A stretch of DNA of 64,000 bases from Pseudomonas sp. KU43P (GTDB lineage: Bacteria > Pseudomonadota > Gammaproteobacteria > Pseudomonadales > Pseudomonadaceae): assembly GCF_033095865.1 (NCBI RefSeq), contig NZ_AP019365.1:5739501-5803500 (forward strand), read 5' to 3'. This document shows positions 11,161-20,914 of this stretch, one piece after another; position 1 is the stretch's first letter; every line of letters starts with the position of its first letter. Below the pieces are notes generated by a model, which saw only the letters and a list, made by a program, of their open reading frames with translations, was not told where the DNA came from and ran no database searches. The translations under genes and the position numbers were made by a program.

Positions 11161-13269
11161 ATGCCGGGCATAGAAGCCTTAGCCGAACGGCTGTCGACCT
11201 ATCTGGGCCCCGAACAGGTCAACCTGGTTCGCCGGGCCTACTTCTACGCCGAACAGGCGCACGATGGGCAACGCCGCCGCAGCGGCGAGCCCTACGTGAC
11301 CCATCCGCTGGCCGTGGCCAGCATCCTCGCCGACATGCACATGGACCATCAGAGCTTGATGGCAGCCATGCTGCACGACGTGATCGAAGACACCGGCATC
11401 GCCAAGGAAGCCCTCAGCCAGCAGTTTGGCGAGACGGTGGCCGAACTGGTCGACGGGGTCAGCAAGCTGACCCAGATGAACTTCGAGACCAAGGCCGAGG
11501 CGCAAGCCGAAAACTTCCAGAAGATGGCCATGGCCATGGCCCGCGATATCCGCGTGATCCTGGTCAAGCTGGCTGACCGCCTGCACAACATGCGCACACT
11601 GGAAGTGCTGTCGGGCGAGAAACGCCGGCGCATCGCCAAGGAAACCCTGGAAATCTACGCCCCCATCGCCAACCGCCTGGGCATGCACACCGTGCGCGTG
11701 GAATTCGAGGACCTCGGCTTCAAGGCCATGCACCCGATGCGCTCGTCGCTGATCCACCGGGCGGTCAAGAGCGCGCGCGGCAACCGCAAGGAAATCGTCG
11801 CAAAGATCGAACATTCGCTGGCCAACTGCCTGGCAGCCGATGGCATCCAGGGCGAGGTCAGCGGCCGGCAGAAACACCTCTATGGCATCTACAAGAAGAT
11901 GCGTGGCAAGCGCCGCGCCTTCAACGAGATCATGGACGTATATGCCTTCCGCATCATCGTCGACAAGGTCGACACCTGCTACCGCGTGCTCGGCGCCGTG
12001 CACAACCTGTACAAGCCGCTGCCCGGGCGCTTCAAGGATTACATCGCAATCCCCAAGGCCAACGGCTACCAGTCGCTGCACACCACTCTGTTCGGCATGC
12101 ATGGGGTACCCATCGAGATCCAGATTCGCACCCGCGAAATGGAAGAGATGGCCAACAACGGCATCGCCGCGCACTGGCTGTACAAGTCCAACGACGATGA
12201 GCAGCCCAAGGGCAGCCATGCCCGCGCCCGCCAATGGGTCAAGGGCATCCTCGAGCTGCAGCAGCGTGCCGGCAACTCGCTGGAATTCATCGAGAGCGTG
12301 AAGATCGACCTGTTTCCGGACGAGGTCTACGTGTTCACCCCTAAAGGGCGGATCATGGAGCTGCCCAAAGGCTCCACCGCTGTCGACTTTGCCTACGCGG
12401 TGCACACCGACGTCGGCAACAGCTGCATTGCCTGCCGTATCAACCGGCGCCTGGCACCCCTGTCGGAGCCGTTGCAGAGTGGTTCCACGGTGGAAATCGT
12501 CAGTGCCCCCGGCGCACGGCCCAACCCTGCCTGGCTCAACTTCGTGGTCACCGGCAAGGCGCGCACGCACATACGCCACGCGCTCAAGCAGCAGCGCCGT
12601 TCCGAGTCGATCAGCCTGGGCGAGCGCCTGCTGAACAAGGTGCTGACCGGTTTCGACAGCAGCCTGGAACAGATCCCGCAGGAACGCATCCAGGGCATCC
12701 TGGCGGAATACCGCCTGGAACTGATCGAAGACCTGCTCGAAGACATCGGCCTGGGCAACCGCATGGCCTACGTGGTCGCCCGCCGCCTGCTGTCGGCAGA
12801 AGGCGAACCGCTACCGGCGCCGGAAGGCCCGCTGGCGATTCGCGGCACCGAAGGCCTGGTGCTGAGCTATGCCAAGTGCTGTACGCCGATCCCGGGCGAC
12901 CCGATCGTCGGCCACCTGTCGGCGGGCAAGGGCATGGTCGTGCACCTGGAGAACTGCCGCAACATCAGTGAAATCCGCCATAACCCGGAGAAGTGCGTGC
13001 AACTCTCCTGGGCCAAGGACATCACCGGCGAATTCAACGTCGAGCTGCGTGTCGAGCTCGAGCACCAGCGCGGCCTGATCGCCCTGCTGGCCAGCAGTGT
13101 CAATGCCGCCGACGGCAACATCGAGAAGATCAGCATGGACGAACGCGACGGCCGTATCAGCGTTGTCCAACTGGTGGTCAGCGTGCACGACCGCGTGCAC
13201 CTGGCTCGTGTGATCAAGAAGCTGCGTACGCTGACCGGCGTGGTTCGCATCACCCGCATGCGTACGTAG
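11161..13269 (+). CDS. spoT: Bifunctional (p)ppGpp synthetase/hydrolase SpoT
   Basis: A 702-residue RSH protein: HD hydrolase domain (residues ~25-195, with [13 protein letters not shown] motif, His72-Asp73), nucleotidyltransferase synthetase domain (~200-350, [15 protein letters not shown]), TGS domain (~385-447, [14 protein letters not shown]), the Cys-containing [11 protein letters not shown] segment and a C-terminal ACT domain (~625-702). The intact HD box indicates ppGpp hydrolysis, the essential SpoT role in pseudomonads. GAGGTG lies before the ATG. ridA follows 23 bp downstream. Confidence 0.97.
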   Translation: MPGIEALAERLSTYLGPEQVNLVRRAYFYAEQAHDGQRRRSGEPYVTHPLAVASILADMHMDHQSLMAAMLHDVIEDTGIAKEALSQQFGETVAELVDGVSKLTQMNFETKAEAQAENFQKMAMAMARDIRVILVKLADRLHNMRTLEVLSGEKRRRIAKETLEIYAPIANRLGMHTVRVEFEDLGFKAMHPMRSSLIHRAVKSARGNRKEIVAKIEHSLANCLAADGIQGEVSGRQKHLYGIYKKMRGKRRAFNEIMDVYAFRIIVDKVDTCYRVLGAVHNLYKPLPGRFKDYIAIPKANGYQSLHTTLFGMHGVPIEIQIRTREMEEMANNGIAAHWLYKSNDDEQPKGSHARARQWVKGILELQQRAGNSLEFIESVKIDLFPDEVYVFTPKGRIMELPKGSTAVDFAYAVHTDVGNSCIACRINRRLAPLSEPLQSGSTVEIVSAPGARPNPAWLNFVVTGKARTHIRHALKQQRRSESISLGERLLNKVLTGFDSSLEQIPQERIQGILAEYRLELIEDLLEDIGLGNRMAYVVARRLLSAEGEPLPAPEGPLAIRGTEGLVLSYAKCCTPIPGDPIVGHLSAGKGMVVHLENCRNISEIRHNPEKCVQLSWAKDITGEFNVELRVELEHQRGLIALLASSVNAADGNIEKISMDERDGRISVVQLVVSVHDRVHLARVIKKLRTLTGVVRITRMRT

Positions 13270-13292
13270 TCCGCCAACCGCAAGGAGTCATC

Positions 13293-13673
13293 ATGAGCAA
13301 GACCGTCATCAACAGCGACAAGGCCCCTGCCGCCATCGGTACCTACTCGCAAGCGATCAAGGCCGGCAATACCGTGTACATGTCGGGCCAGATCCCACTG
13401 GACCCGAAAACCATGGAACTGGTCGAAGGCTTCGAAGCCCAGACCGTGCAGGTGTTCGAGAACCTCAAGTCCGTTGCCGAAGCCGCTGGCGGCTCCTTCA
13501 AGGACATCGTCAAGCTGAACATCTTCCTCACCGACCTGAGCCACTTCGCCAAGGTCAACGAGATCATGGGCCGTTACTTCGAGCAGCCCTACCCAGCCCG
13601 CGCCGCCATTGGCGTTGCCGCGCTGCCCAAAGGCGCCCAGGTCGAAATGGACGCCATCCTGGTCATCGAGTGA
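13293..13673 (+). CDS. ridA: RidA family enamine/imine deaminase
   Basis: A 126-residue YjgF/YER057c/UK114-family protein that hydrolyses reactive 2-aminoacrylate-type enamines formed by PLP enzymes such as threonine/serine dehydratase. The conserved catalytic Arg is Arg103 in [27 protein letters not shown] and the [10 protein letters not shown] end are typical. AAGGAG lies before ATG 13293. Downstream of spoT in the same direction; the pair is conserved in Pseudomonas. Confidence 0.96.
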   Translation: MSKTVINSDKAPAAIGTYSQAIKAGNTVYMSGQIPLDPKTMELVEGFEAQTVQVFENLKSVAEAAGGSFKDIVKLNIFLTDLSHFAKVNEIMGRYFEQPYPARAAIGVAALPKGAQVEMDAILVIE

Positions 13674-13680
13674 TGCCGCT

Positions 13681-13705
13681 GGTGACGGGCGCCCTGCCCG
13701 TCACC
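13681..13705 (+). terminator. Hairpin after ridA
   Basis: A 10-bp perfect stem (GGTGACGGGC / GCCCGTCACC) with loop GCCCT begins about 8 bp after the ridA stop. It is followed by TTCCAGTTC rather than a real T run, so it may be a weak terminator or an mRNA 3' stabiliser ahead of the lipoprotein gene. Confidence 0.5.
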
Positions 13706-13728
13706 TTCCAGTTCAAGGTTACCCCATC

Positions 13729-14454
13729 ATGCGTCAAGCACTGCCCCTCGCGCTGGCAGCTCTGCTTCTGAGCGGCTGCGCCAGCCACAAACCCGAAGAT
13801 TTCAACGGCACCTGGATCAACCAGGCCGCCATCGAGGCCGCCGTCAAAGGTGGCAACCTGCGTCAGGCCCTGAACGAACATGGCCCGGTCTTCGAGTGGA
13901 AGCTCGATGTGGCCAACCAGCAGGCCAGTTACAGCAACGGCTTCGAAGCCGCCGACGGCCAGCTGACCGCCAACGACAAGCAGTGGCAGGCCAGCTTCCA
14001 GGGTGGCCAGACCGAACAGCTGGCGCTGGATGGCGACGAGCTGAAAACCACCGACGCCTCGGGGGCCGAGCAGACGTTCGAGCGCGCCAAGCAACCCGGC
14101 AATGCGCCTCTAGGTGGCAGCTTCGAGAAAGCGCTTTACCAGGCGTACCTGGGCGGTGAATGGAAGATCATCGAAGGCCAGGGCACCGGTGGCGTGGTGC
14201 ACTTCACCGACAACGGCAACGTGACCGGCCTCCCGGGCCCGGACCGCTATGCCCTGTGCCTGGCCGGCGACTGCGCCAGCATGGGCGGTAGCAACGACAG
14301 CCTGTGGCTGGAACGCAACCAGCGTGGCGCGCCGTTCATCTTCAAGCGTGAGGGTGACAAGCTGGAAATATTCCAGGCGGTAAACAGTGCGCAGCCGGAT
14401 GAGATGCCGCAGTTGGCGGCAGGTAAACGTCAGTGGGTGCTAGAGCGCGACTGA
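13729..14454 (+). CDS. Putative lipoprotein of unknown function
   Basis: A 241-residue protein with a lipoprotein signal peptide: MRQALPLALAALLLSGC, lipobox LSGC with Cys17. The mature part is mostly polar and beta-rich-looking, with FNGTWINQ near residue 25 and a later FTDNGNVTGLPGPDRYALCLAGDCASM stretch containing two Cys that could form a disulfide. No Asp at the position after Cys17 (Ala follows), so outer-membrane sorting is expected by the usual rule. I do not recognise the family. Start chosen for the signal peptide; the frame is open further upstream into ridA. Confidence 0.75.
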   Translation: MRQALPLALAALLLSGCASHKPEDFNGTWINQAAIEAAVKGGNLRQALNEHGPVFEWKLDVANQQASYSNGFEAADGQLTANDKQWQASFQGGQTEQLALDGDELKTTDASGAEQTFERAKQPGNAPLGGSFEKALYQAYLGGEWKIIEGQGTGGVVHFTDNGNVTGLPGPDRYALCLAGDCASMGGSNDSLWLERNQRGAPFIFKREGDKLEIFQAVNSAQPDEMPQLAAGKRQWVLERD

Positions 14455-14461
14455 CTTCAAA

Positions 14462-14555
14462 GGCCCTATCGCCGGCAAGTCGGCTCCCACAAGATTCGCG
14501 CAGCCCTTGAGGGCTGTGGTGTACCTGTGGGAGCCGGCTTGCCGGCGATAGGGCC
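14462..14555. repeat. REP pair 5 (inverted)
   Basis: The left copy has one change (GGCAAGTCGGCTCCCAC); the right copy is canonical (GGGAGCCGGCTTGCCGGCG). Located between the convergent ends of the lipoprotein gene and the SDR-like gene. Confidence 0.85.
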
Positions 14556-14562
14556 GTCAGCC

Positions 14563-15420
14563 TCAACCATTGCCCTGCAAGATCGCCGCATACCCCTCTT
14601 TGTAGCTCGGATACGCGGGCTCCCACCCCAACGCCCGCACCCGTGCATTGCTGCAGCGCTTGCTGCCAGTACGCCGCACGCGTTGCTCATCCGACCATTC
14701 GGTAACGCCCATGTACGCCCGCAACCACGCCACCACATCGGCCAGCGGCGCTGGGTCGTCATCGACTCCGATATAGCAATCGTCCAGCGCTACGCCATCG
14801 GCATCCGCCCGCAGCAGGAAGGCCAGCAGGCTTGCGGCATCTTCAGCATGAATGCGGTTGCCATATAGCGGCGGCTCTTGCGCCACGCGATAACCTTGGC
14901 GCACCTGGCTCAACAACCACTCGCGACCGGGCCCATAGATCCCGGTCAAACGCACGACACTGGCCGGGATGCCACTGCCCAGCGCCAGCCGCTCGGCTTC
15001 AAGCATCACTCGCCCGGAATAGCCCTGCGGCTCGGTGGCCGCCGTCTCGTCGATCAACTCCCCGTCCTTTTGCGCGAACACGCTGCTGCTGGAGACGAAC
15101 AGCAAGCGCCGCGGGCGCTGGCCACGCGCCGCCAGCCACGCCAGTACATGGCGCAAACCGTCGACATAGGCCGCTTGATAACCCGCCTCGTCGTGCTGGC
15201 TGGCCGCTACGCAATACACCAGGTAATCCGGCGAATGCTGTGGCCAGGCCTGGGGCATGCGCGCATCCGACAGATCGGCGGCTATGGGTGAAACGCCTTG
15301 CGGAAGGTGCTCGACCGAACGCCGCAGGCCGCTCACTGCCCAGCCAGAGGCCAGCAGTTGCTTGGCCAGGCGACTGCCTACATCACCACAACCCACAATC
15401 ACAGCGGAAAGGTCTGACAT
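14563..15420 (-). CDS. NAD(P)-binding SDR-like protein (YeeZ type)
   Basis: A 285-residue Rossmann-fold protein of the extended/atypical SDR group. The nucleotide-binding motif is VGCGDVGSRLA near residue 10, and LLFVSSSSVFAQ (about 106-117) resembles the catalytic Ser strand. The usual YxxxK is replaced by YSGRVMLE, so oxidoreductase activity is doubtful; VVRLTGIYGPGRE is shared with epimerase-like members. AAAGGA precedes ATG 15420. Substrate unknown. Confidence 0.82.
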   Translation of the reverse strand: MSDLSAVIVGCGDVGSRLAKQLLASGWAVSGLRRSVEHLPQGVSPIAADLSDARMPQAWPQHSPDYLVYCVAASQHDEAGYQAAYVDGLRHVLAWLAARGQRPRRLLFVSSSSVFAQKDGELIDETAATEPQGYSGRVMLEAERLALGSGIPASVVRLTGIYGPGREWLLSQVRQGYRVAQEPPLYGNRIHAEDAASLLAFLLRADADGVALDDCYIGVDDDPAPLADVVAWLRAYMGVTEWSDEQRVRRTGSKRCSNARVRALGWEPAYPSYKEGYAAILQGNG

Positions 15421-15508
15421 CGAAATAGTCCTTTTCCCAAAGGATCAGACTATATGGATTACGCGATGAGCGGCTAGACCATGGTTGAAAAAAGCAACAT
15501 GATTACTT

Positions 15509-15537
15509 TTGTTAACAAGAATTACTTGCAATAATGG
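15509..15537 (+). promoter_or_regulatory. Possible exbB promoter in an AT-rich stretch
   Basis: TTGTTA (15509-15514) and TAATGG (15532-15537) are spaced by 17 bp in the most AT-rich part of the 191-bp gap upstream of exbB. An imperfect dyad (CAAG...CTTG) lies between. exbBD-tonB genes are often Fur-controlled, but I do not see a convincing 19-bp Fur box here. Confidence 0.3.
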
Positions 15538-15611
15538 CACCCCTATCTGTTCTCGGCCTATCTCGAGGCCTTGGAGAACGTTCACATTTTTCTTCATCAG
15601 GTCCGGCCAGC

Positions 15612-16571
15612 ATGACACGTACTCAACCTTCCGCTTCGCCAACCCCGTCGCGCGCCTGGCGCGCCATCGCCGCGCTGATGTTCAGCCTGATGCTGGCCCC
15701 GGTGGCCATGGCCGATGAGCCAACCACCGCTGCCAACGCGCCAGCCGCCGCCGCCGCGCCAGCTGCCCCGGCCACCGAAGGCCAGGCACCTGCAGCCGAC
15801 GCTCAGGCCGTTGTGCCGGCAGCGGTAGATCCGACTACCGAAGCGCTGGTTGAGGACACGTCCCTGGGCATGGCCCACGACCTTTCGCCATGGGGCATGT
15901 ACAAGAACGCCGACGTGGTGGTGAAGGCCGTGATGATCGGCCTGGCCATCGCCTCGATCATCACCTGGACCATCTGGATCGCCAAAGGCTTCGAGCTGCT
16001 GGGCGCCAAGCGACGCCTGCGCGGCGAGATCGCCCTGCTGAAGAAGTCGGCCAGCCTCAAGGAGGCCAGCGACGTCTCCAACAAAGAAGGCACCCTGGCC
16101 CACACCCTGGTCCACGACGCCCTCGAGGAAATGCGCCTGTCGGCCAATGCACGCGAGAAAGAAGGCATCAAAGAGCGCGTCAGCTTCCGCCTGGAGCGCC
16201 TGGTGCACGCCAGCGGCCGTAACATGAGCAGCGGCACCGGCGTGCTGGCCACCATCGGCTCCACTGCACCGTTCGTCGGTCTTTTCGGTACCGTATGGGG
16301 CATCATGAACAGCTTCATCGGCATTGCCAAAACCCAGACCACCAACCTGGCCGTGGTTGCCCCAGGTATTGCTGAAGCCCTGCTGGCCACCGCCCTGGGC
16401 CTGGTTGCCGCGATCCCGGCCGTGGTCATCTACAACGTCTTCGCCCGCTCCATCGCCGGTTACAAGGCGCAGGTTTCCGACGCCTCGGCACAGGTACTGC
16501 TGCTGGTCAGCCGTGACCTGGACCACCAGGGTGGCGAGCGCGCTGCCCCGCACATGGTGAAAGTGGGGTAA
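15612..16571 (+). CDS. exbB: TonB-system energizing protein ExbB
   Basis: A 319-residue ExbB with a signal-peptide-like N-terminus (hydrophobic about residues 17-35, ending PVAMADEP) and an Ala/Pro-rich stretch (about 36-85), then TM segments at ~105-125 and two in the C-terminal third (TIGSTAPFVGLFGTVWG; EALLATALGLVAAIPAVV). ExbB forms the proton-driven pore that, with ExbD, energises TonB-dependent outer-membrane receptors. The long periplasmic N-terminal extension is typical of Pseudomonas ExbB and absent from E. coli. First gene of exbB-exbD-tonB. Confidence 0.95.
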   Translation: MTRTQPSASPTPSRAWRAIAALMFSLMLAPVAMADEPTTAANAPAAAAAPAAPATEGQAPAADAQAVVPAAVDPTTEALVEDTSLGMAHDLSPWGMYKNADVVVKAVMIGLAIASIITWTIWIAKGFELLGAKRRLRGEIALLKKSASLKEASDVSNKEGTLAHTLVHDALEEMRLSANAREKEGIKERVSFRLERLVHASGRNMSSGTGVLATIGSTAPFVGLFGTVWGIMNSFIGIAKTQTTNLAVVAPGIAEALLATALGLVAAIPAVVIYNVFARSIAGYKAQVSDASAQVLLLVSRDLDHQGGERAAPHMVKVG

Positions 16572-16574
16572 GCC

Positions 16575-17003
16575 ATGGGCCTGCATCTCAACGAAGGTGG
16601 CGACGACCTCGCCGAAAACCACGAAATCAACGTCACGCCGTTCATCGACGTGATGCTGGTACTGCTGATCATCTTCATGGTTGCCGCTCCCCTGGCCACG
16701 GTCGACATCAAGGTCGACCTGCCGGCCTCGACTGCCAAACCGGCACCGAGGCCCGAGAAACCGGTGTTCGTCAGCGTCAAGGCCGATCAGAAGCTGTACG
16801 TCGGCGACGATCAGGTACCTGCCCCCGAACAGCTTGGCGCGATGCTCGATGCCAAGACCAAGGGCGACAAGGAAACCACCATCTTCTTCCAGGCCGACAA
16901 GGGCGTGGATTACGGTGACCTGATGGAAGTGATGAACAACATGCGCGCGGCCGGCTACCTCAAGGTCGGTCTGGTAGGTCTCGAGACGGCAGCCAAGAAA
17001 TGA
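16575..17003 (+). CDS. exbD: TonB-system protein ExbD
   Basis: A 142-residue inner-membrane protein with one TM helix (about residues 23-43, containing the conserved Asp of FIDVMLVLLIIFMV) and a periplasmic domain. The TM Asp is the proton-carrying residue in this family. It starts 3 bp after exbB and its last codons overlap tonB by 4 bp (ATGA), so all three are translated as one operon. Confidence 0.96.
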   Translation: MGLHLNEGGDDLAENHEINVTPFIDVMLVLLIIFMVAAPLATVDIKVDLPASTAKPAPRPEKPVFVSVKADQKLYVGDDQVPAPEQLGAMLDAKTKGDKETTIFFQADKGVDYGDLMEVMNNMRAAGYLKVGLVGLETAAKK

Positions 17004-17734
17004 CGAAAACGCGCTCAAACATGGCGCGCTACGGCGGCAGCCTGGCGATCGTGCTGGGCGTGCACGTAGTCGCTGTGCTGCTGACGCTCAACTGGTCGGT
17101 GCCCCAGGCCATCGAGCTGCCCCCTGCAGCCATGATGGTCGAACTCGCACCGCTGCCCGAGCCCGCACCGCCACCACCCCCCAAGGCCGCCCCACAGCCG
17201 CCGGCACCGGTCGAAGAACCGCCGCTGCCCAAGCTGGTCGAGGCGCCGAAACCAAAAATCGCCATCGCCAAGCCGCCAAAGCCGAAGCCAAAGCCCCAGC
17301 CGCCCAAGCCTGAGAAAAAGCCTGAGCCGCCGAAGGATGAGCCACCGGCCAAAGAAGAGGTAGCGGACACGCCGCCGAGCAACACGCCCCCGCAGAAGTC
17401 GGCGGCACCGGCACCAAGCATTGCCTCCAACAGCCAAGCGTTGCCGACCTGGCAGAGCGACCTGCTGCGCCACCTGGCGAAGTACAAGCGCTACCCGGAA
17501 GACGCGCGCCGTCGCGGCCTGCAAGGCATCAACCGGCTGCGTTTCGTGGTCGACGCCGAAGGCAAAGTGGTTTCGTACTCGATGGCAGGCGGTTCCGGCA
17601 GCGCAGCGCTGGACCGAGCGACCCTGGAGATGATCCGCCGTGCCGGCACGGTGCCGAAACCACCACCGGAGCTGCTGAACAATGGCACGATCGAAGTCGT
17701 GGCGCCGTTCGTCTACTCGCTGGACCGTCGCTGA
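17000..17734 (+). CDS. tonB: TonB energy transducer
   Basis: A 244-residue protein: a single N-terminal TM anchor (about residues 14-33), a long Pro/Lys/Glu-rich periplasmic spacer (about 50-145) and the TonB C-terminal domain (about 150-244; KYKRYPEDARRRGLQG and FVVDAEGKVVSYSM). It transmits the force generated by ExbBD to outer-membrane siderophore and vitamin receptors. The ATG overlaps the exbD stop. Confidence 0.96.
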   Translation: MTKTRSNMARYGGSLAIVLGVHVVAVLLTLNWSVPQAIELPPAAMMVELAPLPEPAPPPPPKAAPQPPAPVEEPPLPKLVEAPKPKIAIAKPPKPKPKPQPPKPEKKPEPPKDEPPAKEEVADTPPSNTPPQKSAAPAPSIASNSQALPTWQSDLLRHLAKYKRYPEDARRRGLQGINRLRFVVDAEGKVVSYSMAGGSGSAALDRATLEMIRRAGTVPKPPPELLNNGTIEVVAPFVYSLDRR

Positions 17735-17828
17735 TACTTTTGTTTCTGTCACAAATCAGCAAGTCTGATAACGTGCGTCTATCGATTGCAGCCGCTATGC
17801 TGGGCCCGCAACTTCATGGACGCACGTT

Positions 17829-18755
17829 ATGACCCTCACAGAACTTCGCTACATCGTCACCCTCGCCCAAGAGCAGCATTTCGGCCACGCCGCCGAACGC
17901 TGCCATGTCAGCCAGCCGACCTTGTCGGTGGGCGTGAAAAAGCTTGAGGACGAGCTTGGTGTGCTGATCTTCGAGCGCAGCAAGAGCGCGGTACGCCTGA
18001 CTCCGGTCGGCGAGAGCATCGTCGCCCAGGCGCAGAAGGTCCTCGAGCAGGCCCAGGGCATCCGCGAACTGGCCCAGGCCGGCAAGAACCAGCTGACCGC
18101 CCCGCTGAAGGTCGGTGCCATCTACACCGTCGGCCCCTACCTGTTCCCGCACTTGATCCCGCAGCTACACCGCGTGGCGCCGCAGATGCCGCTGTATATC
18201 GAAGAAAACTTCACCCACGTGCTGCGCGAAAAACTGCGCAACGGCGAACTGGACGCGGTGATCATCGCCCTGCCGTTCAACGAAGCCGACGTGCTGACCC
18301 TGCCGCTGTACGACGAACCGTTCTGTGCCCTGATGCCCGCCGACCACCCGTGGACGGCGAAAAAGACCATCGACACCGCCATGCTCAACGACAAGAGCCT
18401 GCTGCTGCTCGGCGAGGGTCACTGCTTCCGTGACCAGGTCCTGGAAGCTTGCCCGACACTGAACAAGGGCGGTGACGGCGCCAAGCACACCACGGTCGAG
18501 TCCAGCTCGCTGGAAACCATCCGCCATATGGTCGCCTCAGGCCTGGGCGTATCGATCCTGCCGCTGTCGGCAGTGCACAGCCACCATTACGCGCCGGGGG
18601 TGATCGAAGTACGCCCGCTAACCGCGCCAGCACCGTTCCGTACCGTGGCCATCGCCTGGCGCGCCAGCTTCCCGAGGCCGAAGGCCATCGAGATCCTTGC
18701 CGACTCGATCCGCCTTTGCTCGGTGGCCAAGCCATCTGTGGAACAGCCGGCCTGA
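17829..18755 (+). CDS. oxyR: Hydrogen peroxide sensor/regulator OxyR
   Basis: A 308-residue LysR-family regulator. HTH residues ~4-60 (EQHFGHAAERCHVSQPTLS). The redox cysteines are exactly at Cys199 and Cys208 (GHCFRDQVLEAC), as in E. coli OxyR, where peroxide drives their disulfide and gene activation. recG starts 3 bp after its stop and is probably cotranscribed, an arrangement known in Pseudomonas that ties oxidative stress response to DNA repair. Confidence 0.97.
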   Translation: MTLTELRYIVTLAQEQHFGHAAERCHVSQPTLSVGVKKLEDELGVLIFERSKSAVRLTPVGESIVAQAQKVLEQAQGIRELAQAGKNQLTAPLKVGAIYTVGPYLFPHLIPQLHRVAPQMPLYIEENFTHVLREKLRNGELDAVIIALPFNEADVLTLPLYDEPFCALMPADHPWTAKKTIDTAMLNDKSLLLLGEGHCFRDQVLEACPTLNKGGDGAKHTTVESSSLETIRHMVASGLGVSILPLSAVHSHHYAPGVIEVRPLTAPAPFRTVAIAWRASFPRPKAIEILADSIRLCSVAKPSVEQPA

Positions 18756-18758
18756 TCC

Positions 18759-20837
18759 ATGACTGAGTTGTCGAAGGTCTCGGTCACCGCGCTCAAGGGT
18801 GTTGGCGAAGCCATGGCGGAAAAGCTCGCCAAGGTCGGCCTGGAGAATCTGCAGGACCTACTGTTCCACCTGCCCCTGCGCTACCAGGACCGCACCCGCG
18901 TGGTGCCAATCGGCCAGCTGCGCCCCGGGCAGGATGCCGTCATCGAAGGCGTAGTCAGCGGCGCTGACGTGACCATGGGCAAGCGCCGCAGCCTGGTGGT
19001 GCGCCTGGGTGATGGCAGCGGTGTGCTGAGCCTGCGCTTCTACCACTTCAGCAATGCGCAGAAGGAGGGCCTCAAACGCGGCACCCACTTGCGCTGCTAC
19101 GGCGAGGCCCGCCCCGGGGCTTCGGGTCTGGAGATCTACCACCCCGAGTACCGCGCGCTCAATGGCGACGAGCCAGCGCCACCGGTCGAGCAGACCCTGA
19201 CGCCGATCTACCCGTCCACCGAAGGGCTCACCCAGCAGCGCCTGCGCCTGCTTTGCCAGCAGAGCCTGGGCATGCTCGGCCCGCGCAGCTTGCCGGACTG
19301 GCTGCCCGACGAGCTGGCCCGCGACTACCAGTTGGCGCCACTGGACGATGCCATCCGTTACCTGCACAACCCGCCGGCCGATGCCGACCTCGACGAACTC
19401 GCCGAGGGCCAGCACTGGGCCCAGCATCGCCTGGCGTTCGAAGAGCTGCTGACTCACCAACTGTCGCAGCAGCGCCTGCGCGAGAGCCTGCGCAGCCTGC
19501 GTGCACCGGTGCTGCCCAAGGCCAAGCGCCTGCAGGCGCAGTACCTGGCCAACCTGGGTTTCCAGCCGACCGGCGCACAACAACGGGTGGCCAACGAGAT
19601 CGCCTACGACCTGAGCCAGGCCGAGCCGATGATGCGCCTGGTGCAAGGTGATGTCGGCGCCGGCAAAACTGTGGTCGCCGCCCTCGCCGCATTGCAGGCC
19701 CTGGAAGCGGGCTACCAGGTGGCGCTGATGGCGCCCACCGAGATTCTCGCCGAACAGCACTACATCACCTTCAAGCGCTGGCTCGAACCGCTGGGCCTCG
19801 AAGTCGCCTGGCTGGCCGGCAAGCTCAAGGGCAAGGCCCGCGCCAGCGCTCTGGAGCAGATTGCCGGCGGGGCGCCGATGGTAGTCGGCACCCATGCGCT
19901 GTTCCAGGAAGAGGTGCAATTCAAGCACCTGGCCCTGGCGATCATCGACGAACAGCACCGTTTTGGCGTGCAACAGCGCCTGGCCCTGCGCAAGAAAGGC
20001 GTGGCCGGCGAGCTGTGCCCGCACCAGCTGATCATGACCGCCACGCCCATCCCGCGCACCCTGGCCATGAGCGCCTACGCCGACCTCGACACTTCGGTGC
20101 TCGACGAACTGCCGCCAGGCCGTACGCCGGTGAATACCGTGCTGGTCGCCGACAGCCGCCGCTTCGAAGTGGTCGAGCGGGTACGCGCCGCCTGCGCCGA
20201 AGGCCGTCAGGCCTATTGGGTATGCACCTTGATCGAAGAATCCGAAGAACTTACCTGCCAGGCGGCCGAGAGCACTTATGAAGAGCTCGGAAGCGCCTTG
20301 GGCGAGCTGCGTGTGGGCCTGATCCACGGGCGCATGAAGCCTGCCGAAAAAGCGGCGGTGATGGCTGAGTTCAAGCAAGGCAACCTGCAATTGCTGGTTG
20401 CCACCACGGTGATCGAAGTAGGTGTGGACGTACCCAACGCCAGCCTGATGATCATCGAGAACCCCGAGCGCCTGGGCCTGGCCCAGCTCCACCAATTGCG
20501 CGGCCGGGTGGGCCGGGGCAGTGCGGTGAGCCACTGTGTGCTGCTGTATCACCCGCCCCTGTCGCAGATCGGCCGCGAACGCCTGGGGATCATGCGCGAA
20601 ACCAACGATGGTTTCGTCATTGCCGAAAAGGACCTGGAGCTGCGCGGCCCTGGCGAGATGCTCGGAACACGCCAGACCGGCCTGCTACAGTTCAAGGTCG
20701 CCGACCTGATGCGCGACGCCGACCTGCTGCCGGCCGTGCGCGACGCCGCCCAGGCACTGCTGGCGCGCTGGCCGGAACATGTCAGCCCACTGCTCGACCG
20801 CTGGCTGCGCCACGGCCAGCAATATGGCCAGGTGTGA
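18759..20837 (+). CDS. recG: ATP-dependent DNA helicase RecG
   Basis: A 692-residue superfamily-2 helicase that remodels stalled forks and branched DNA. N-terminal wedge/OB domain (about 1-230), Walker A GDVGAGKT near residues 296-303, DEQH box near 396 (IIDEQHRFG), TATPIPRTLAMS motif III and the C-terminal TRG region (RGPGEMLGTRQTGLLQFKVAD). Length is normal for the family. It lies directly behind oxyR. Confidence 0.97.
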   Translation: MTELSKVSVTALKGVGEAMAEKLAKVGLENLQDLLFHLPLRYQDRTRVVPIGQLRPGQDAVIEGVVSGADVTMGKRRSLVVRLGDGSGVLSLRFYHFSNAQKEGLKRGTHLRCYGEARPGASGLEIYHPEYRALNGDEPAPPVEQTLTPIYPSTEGLTQQRLRLLCQQSLGMLGPRSLPDWLPDELARDYQLAPLDDAIRYLHNPPADADLDELAEGQHWAQHRLAFEELLTHQLSQQRLRESLRSLRAPVLPKAKRLQAQYLANLGFQPTGAQQRVANEIAYDLSQAEPMMRLVQGDVGAGKTVVAALAALQALEAGYQVALMAPTEILAEQHYITFKRWLEPLGLEVAWLAGKLKGKARASALEQIAGGAPMVVGTHALFQEEVQFKHLALAIIDEQHRFGVQQRLALRKKGVAGELCPHQLIMTATPIPRTLAMSAYADLDTSVLDELPPGRTPVNTVLVADSRRFEVVERVRAACAEGRQAYWVCTLIEESEELTCQAAESTYEELGSALGELRVGLIHGRMKPAEKAAVMAEFKQGNLQLLVATTVIEVGVDVPNASLMIIENPERLGLAQLHQLRGRVGRGSAVSHCVLLYHPPLSQIGRERLGIMRETNDGFVIAEKDLELRGPGEMLGTRQTGLLQFKVADLMRDADLLPAVRDAAQALLARWPEHVSPLLDRWLRHGQQYGQV

Positions 20838-20914
20838 CGCCCGTCCCAGAATGGATCCAGCTTTGCGATCAGGCTGGTTATACTTCGCGTTTAAAGAATT
20901 AATGGATACAGACC

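Noticed and set aside
15480..15540. Fur box upstream of exbB
   Set aside because: The region is AT-rich and iron control is likely from family knowledge, but no stretch gives a good match to the 19-bp Fur consensus.
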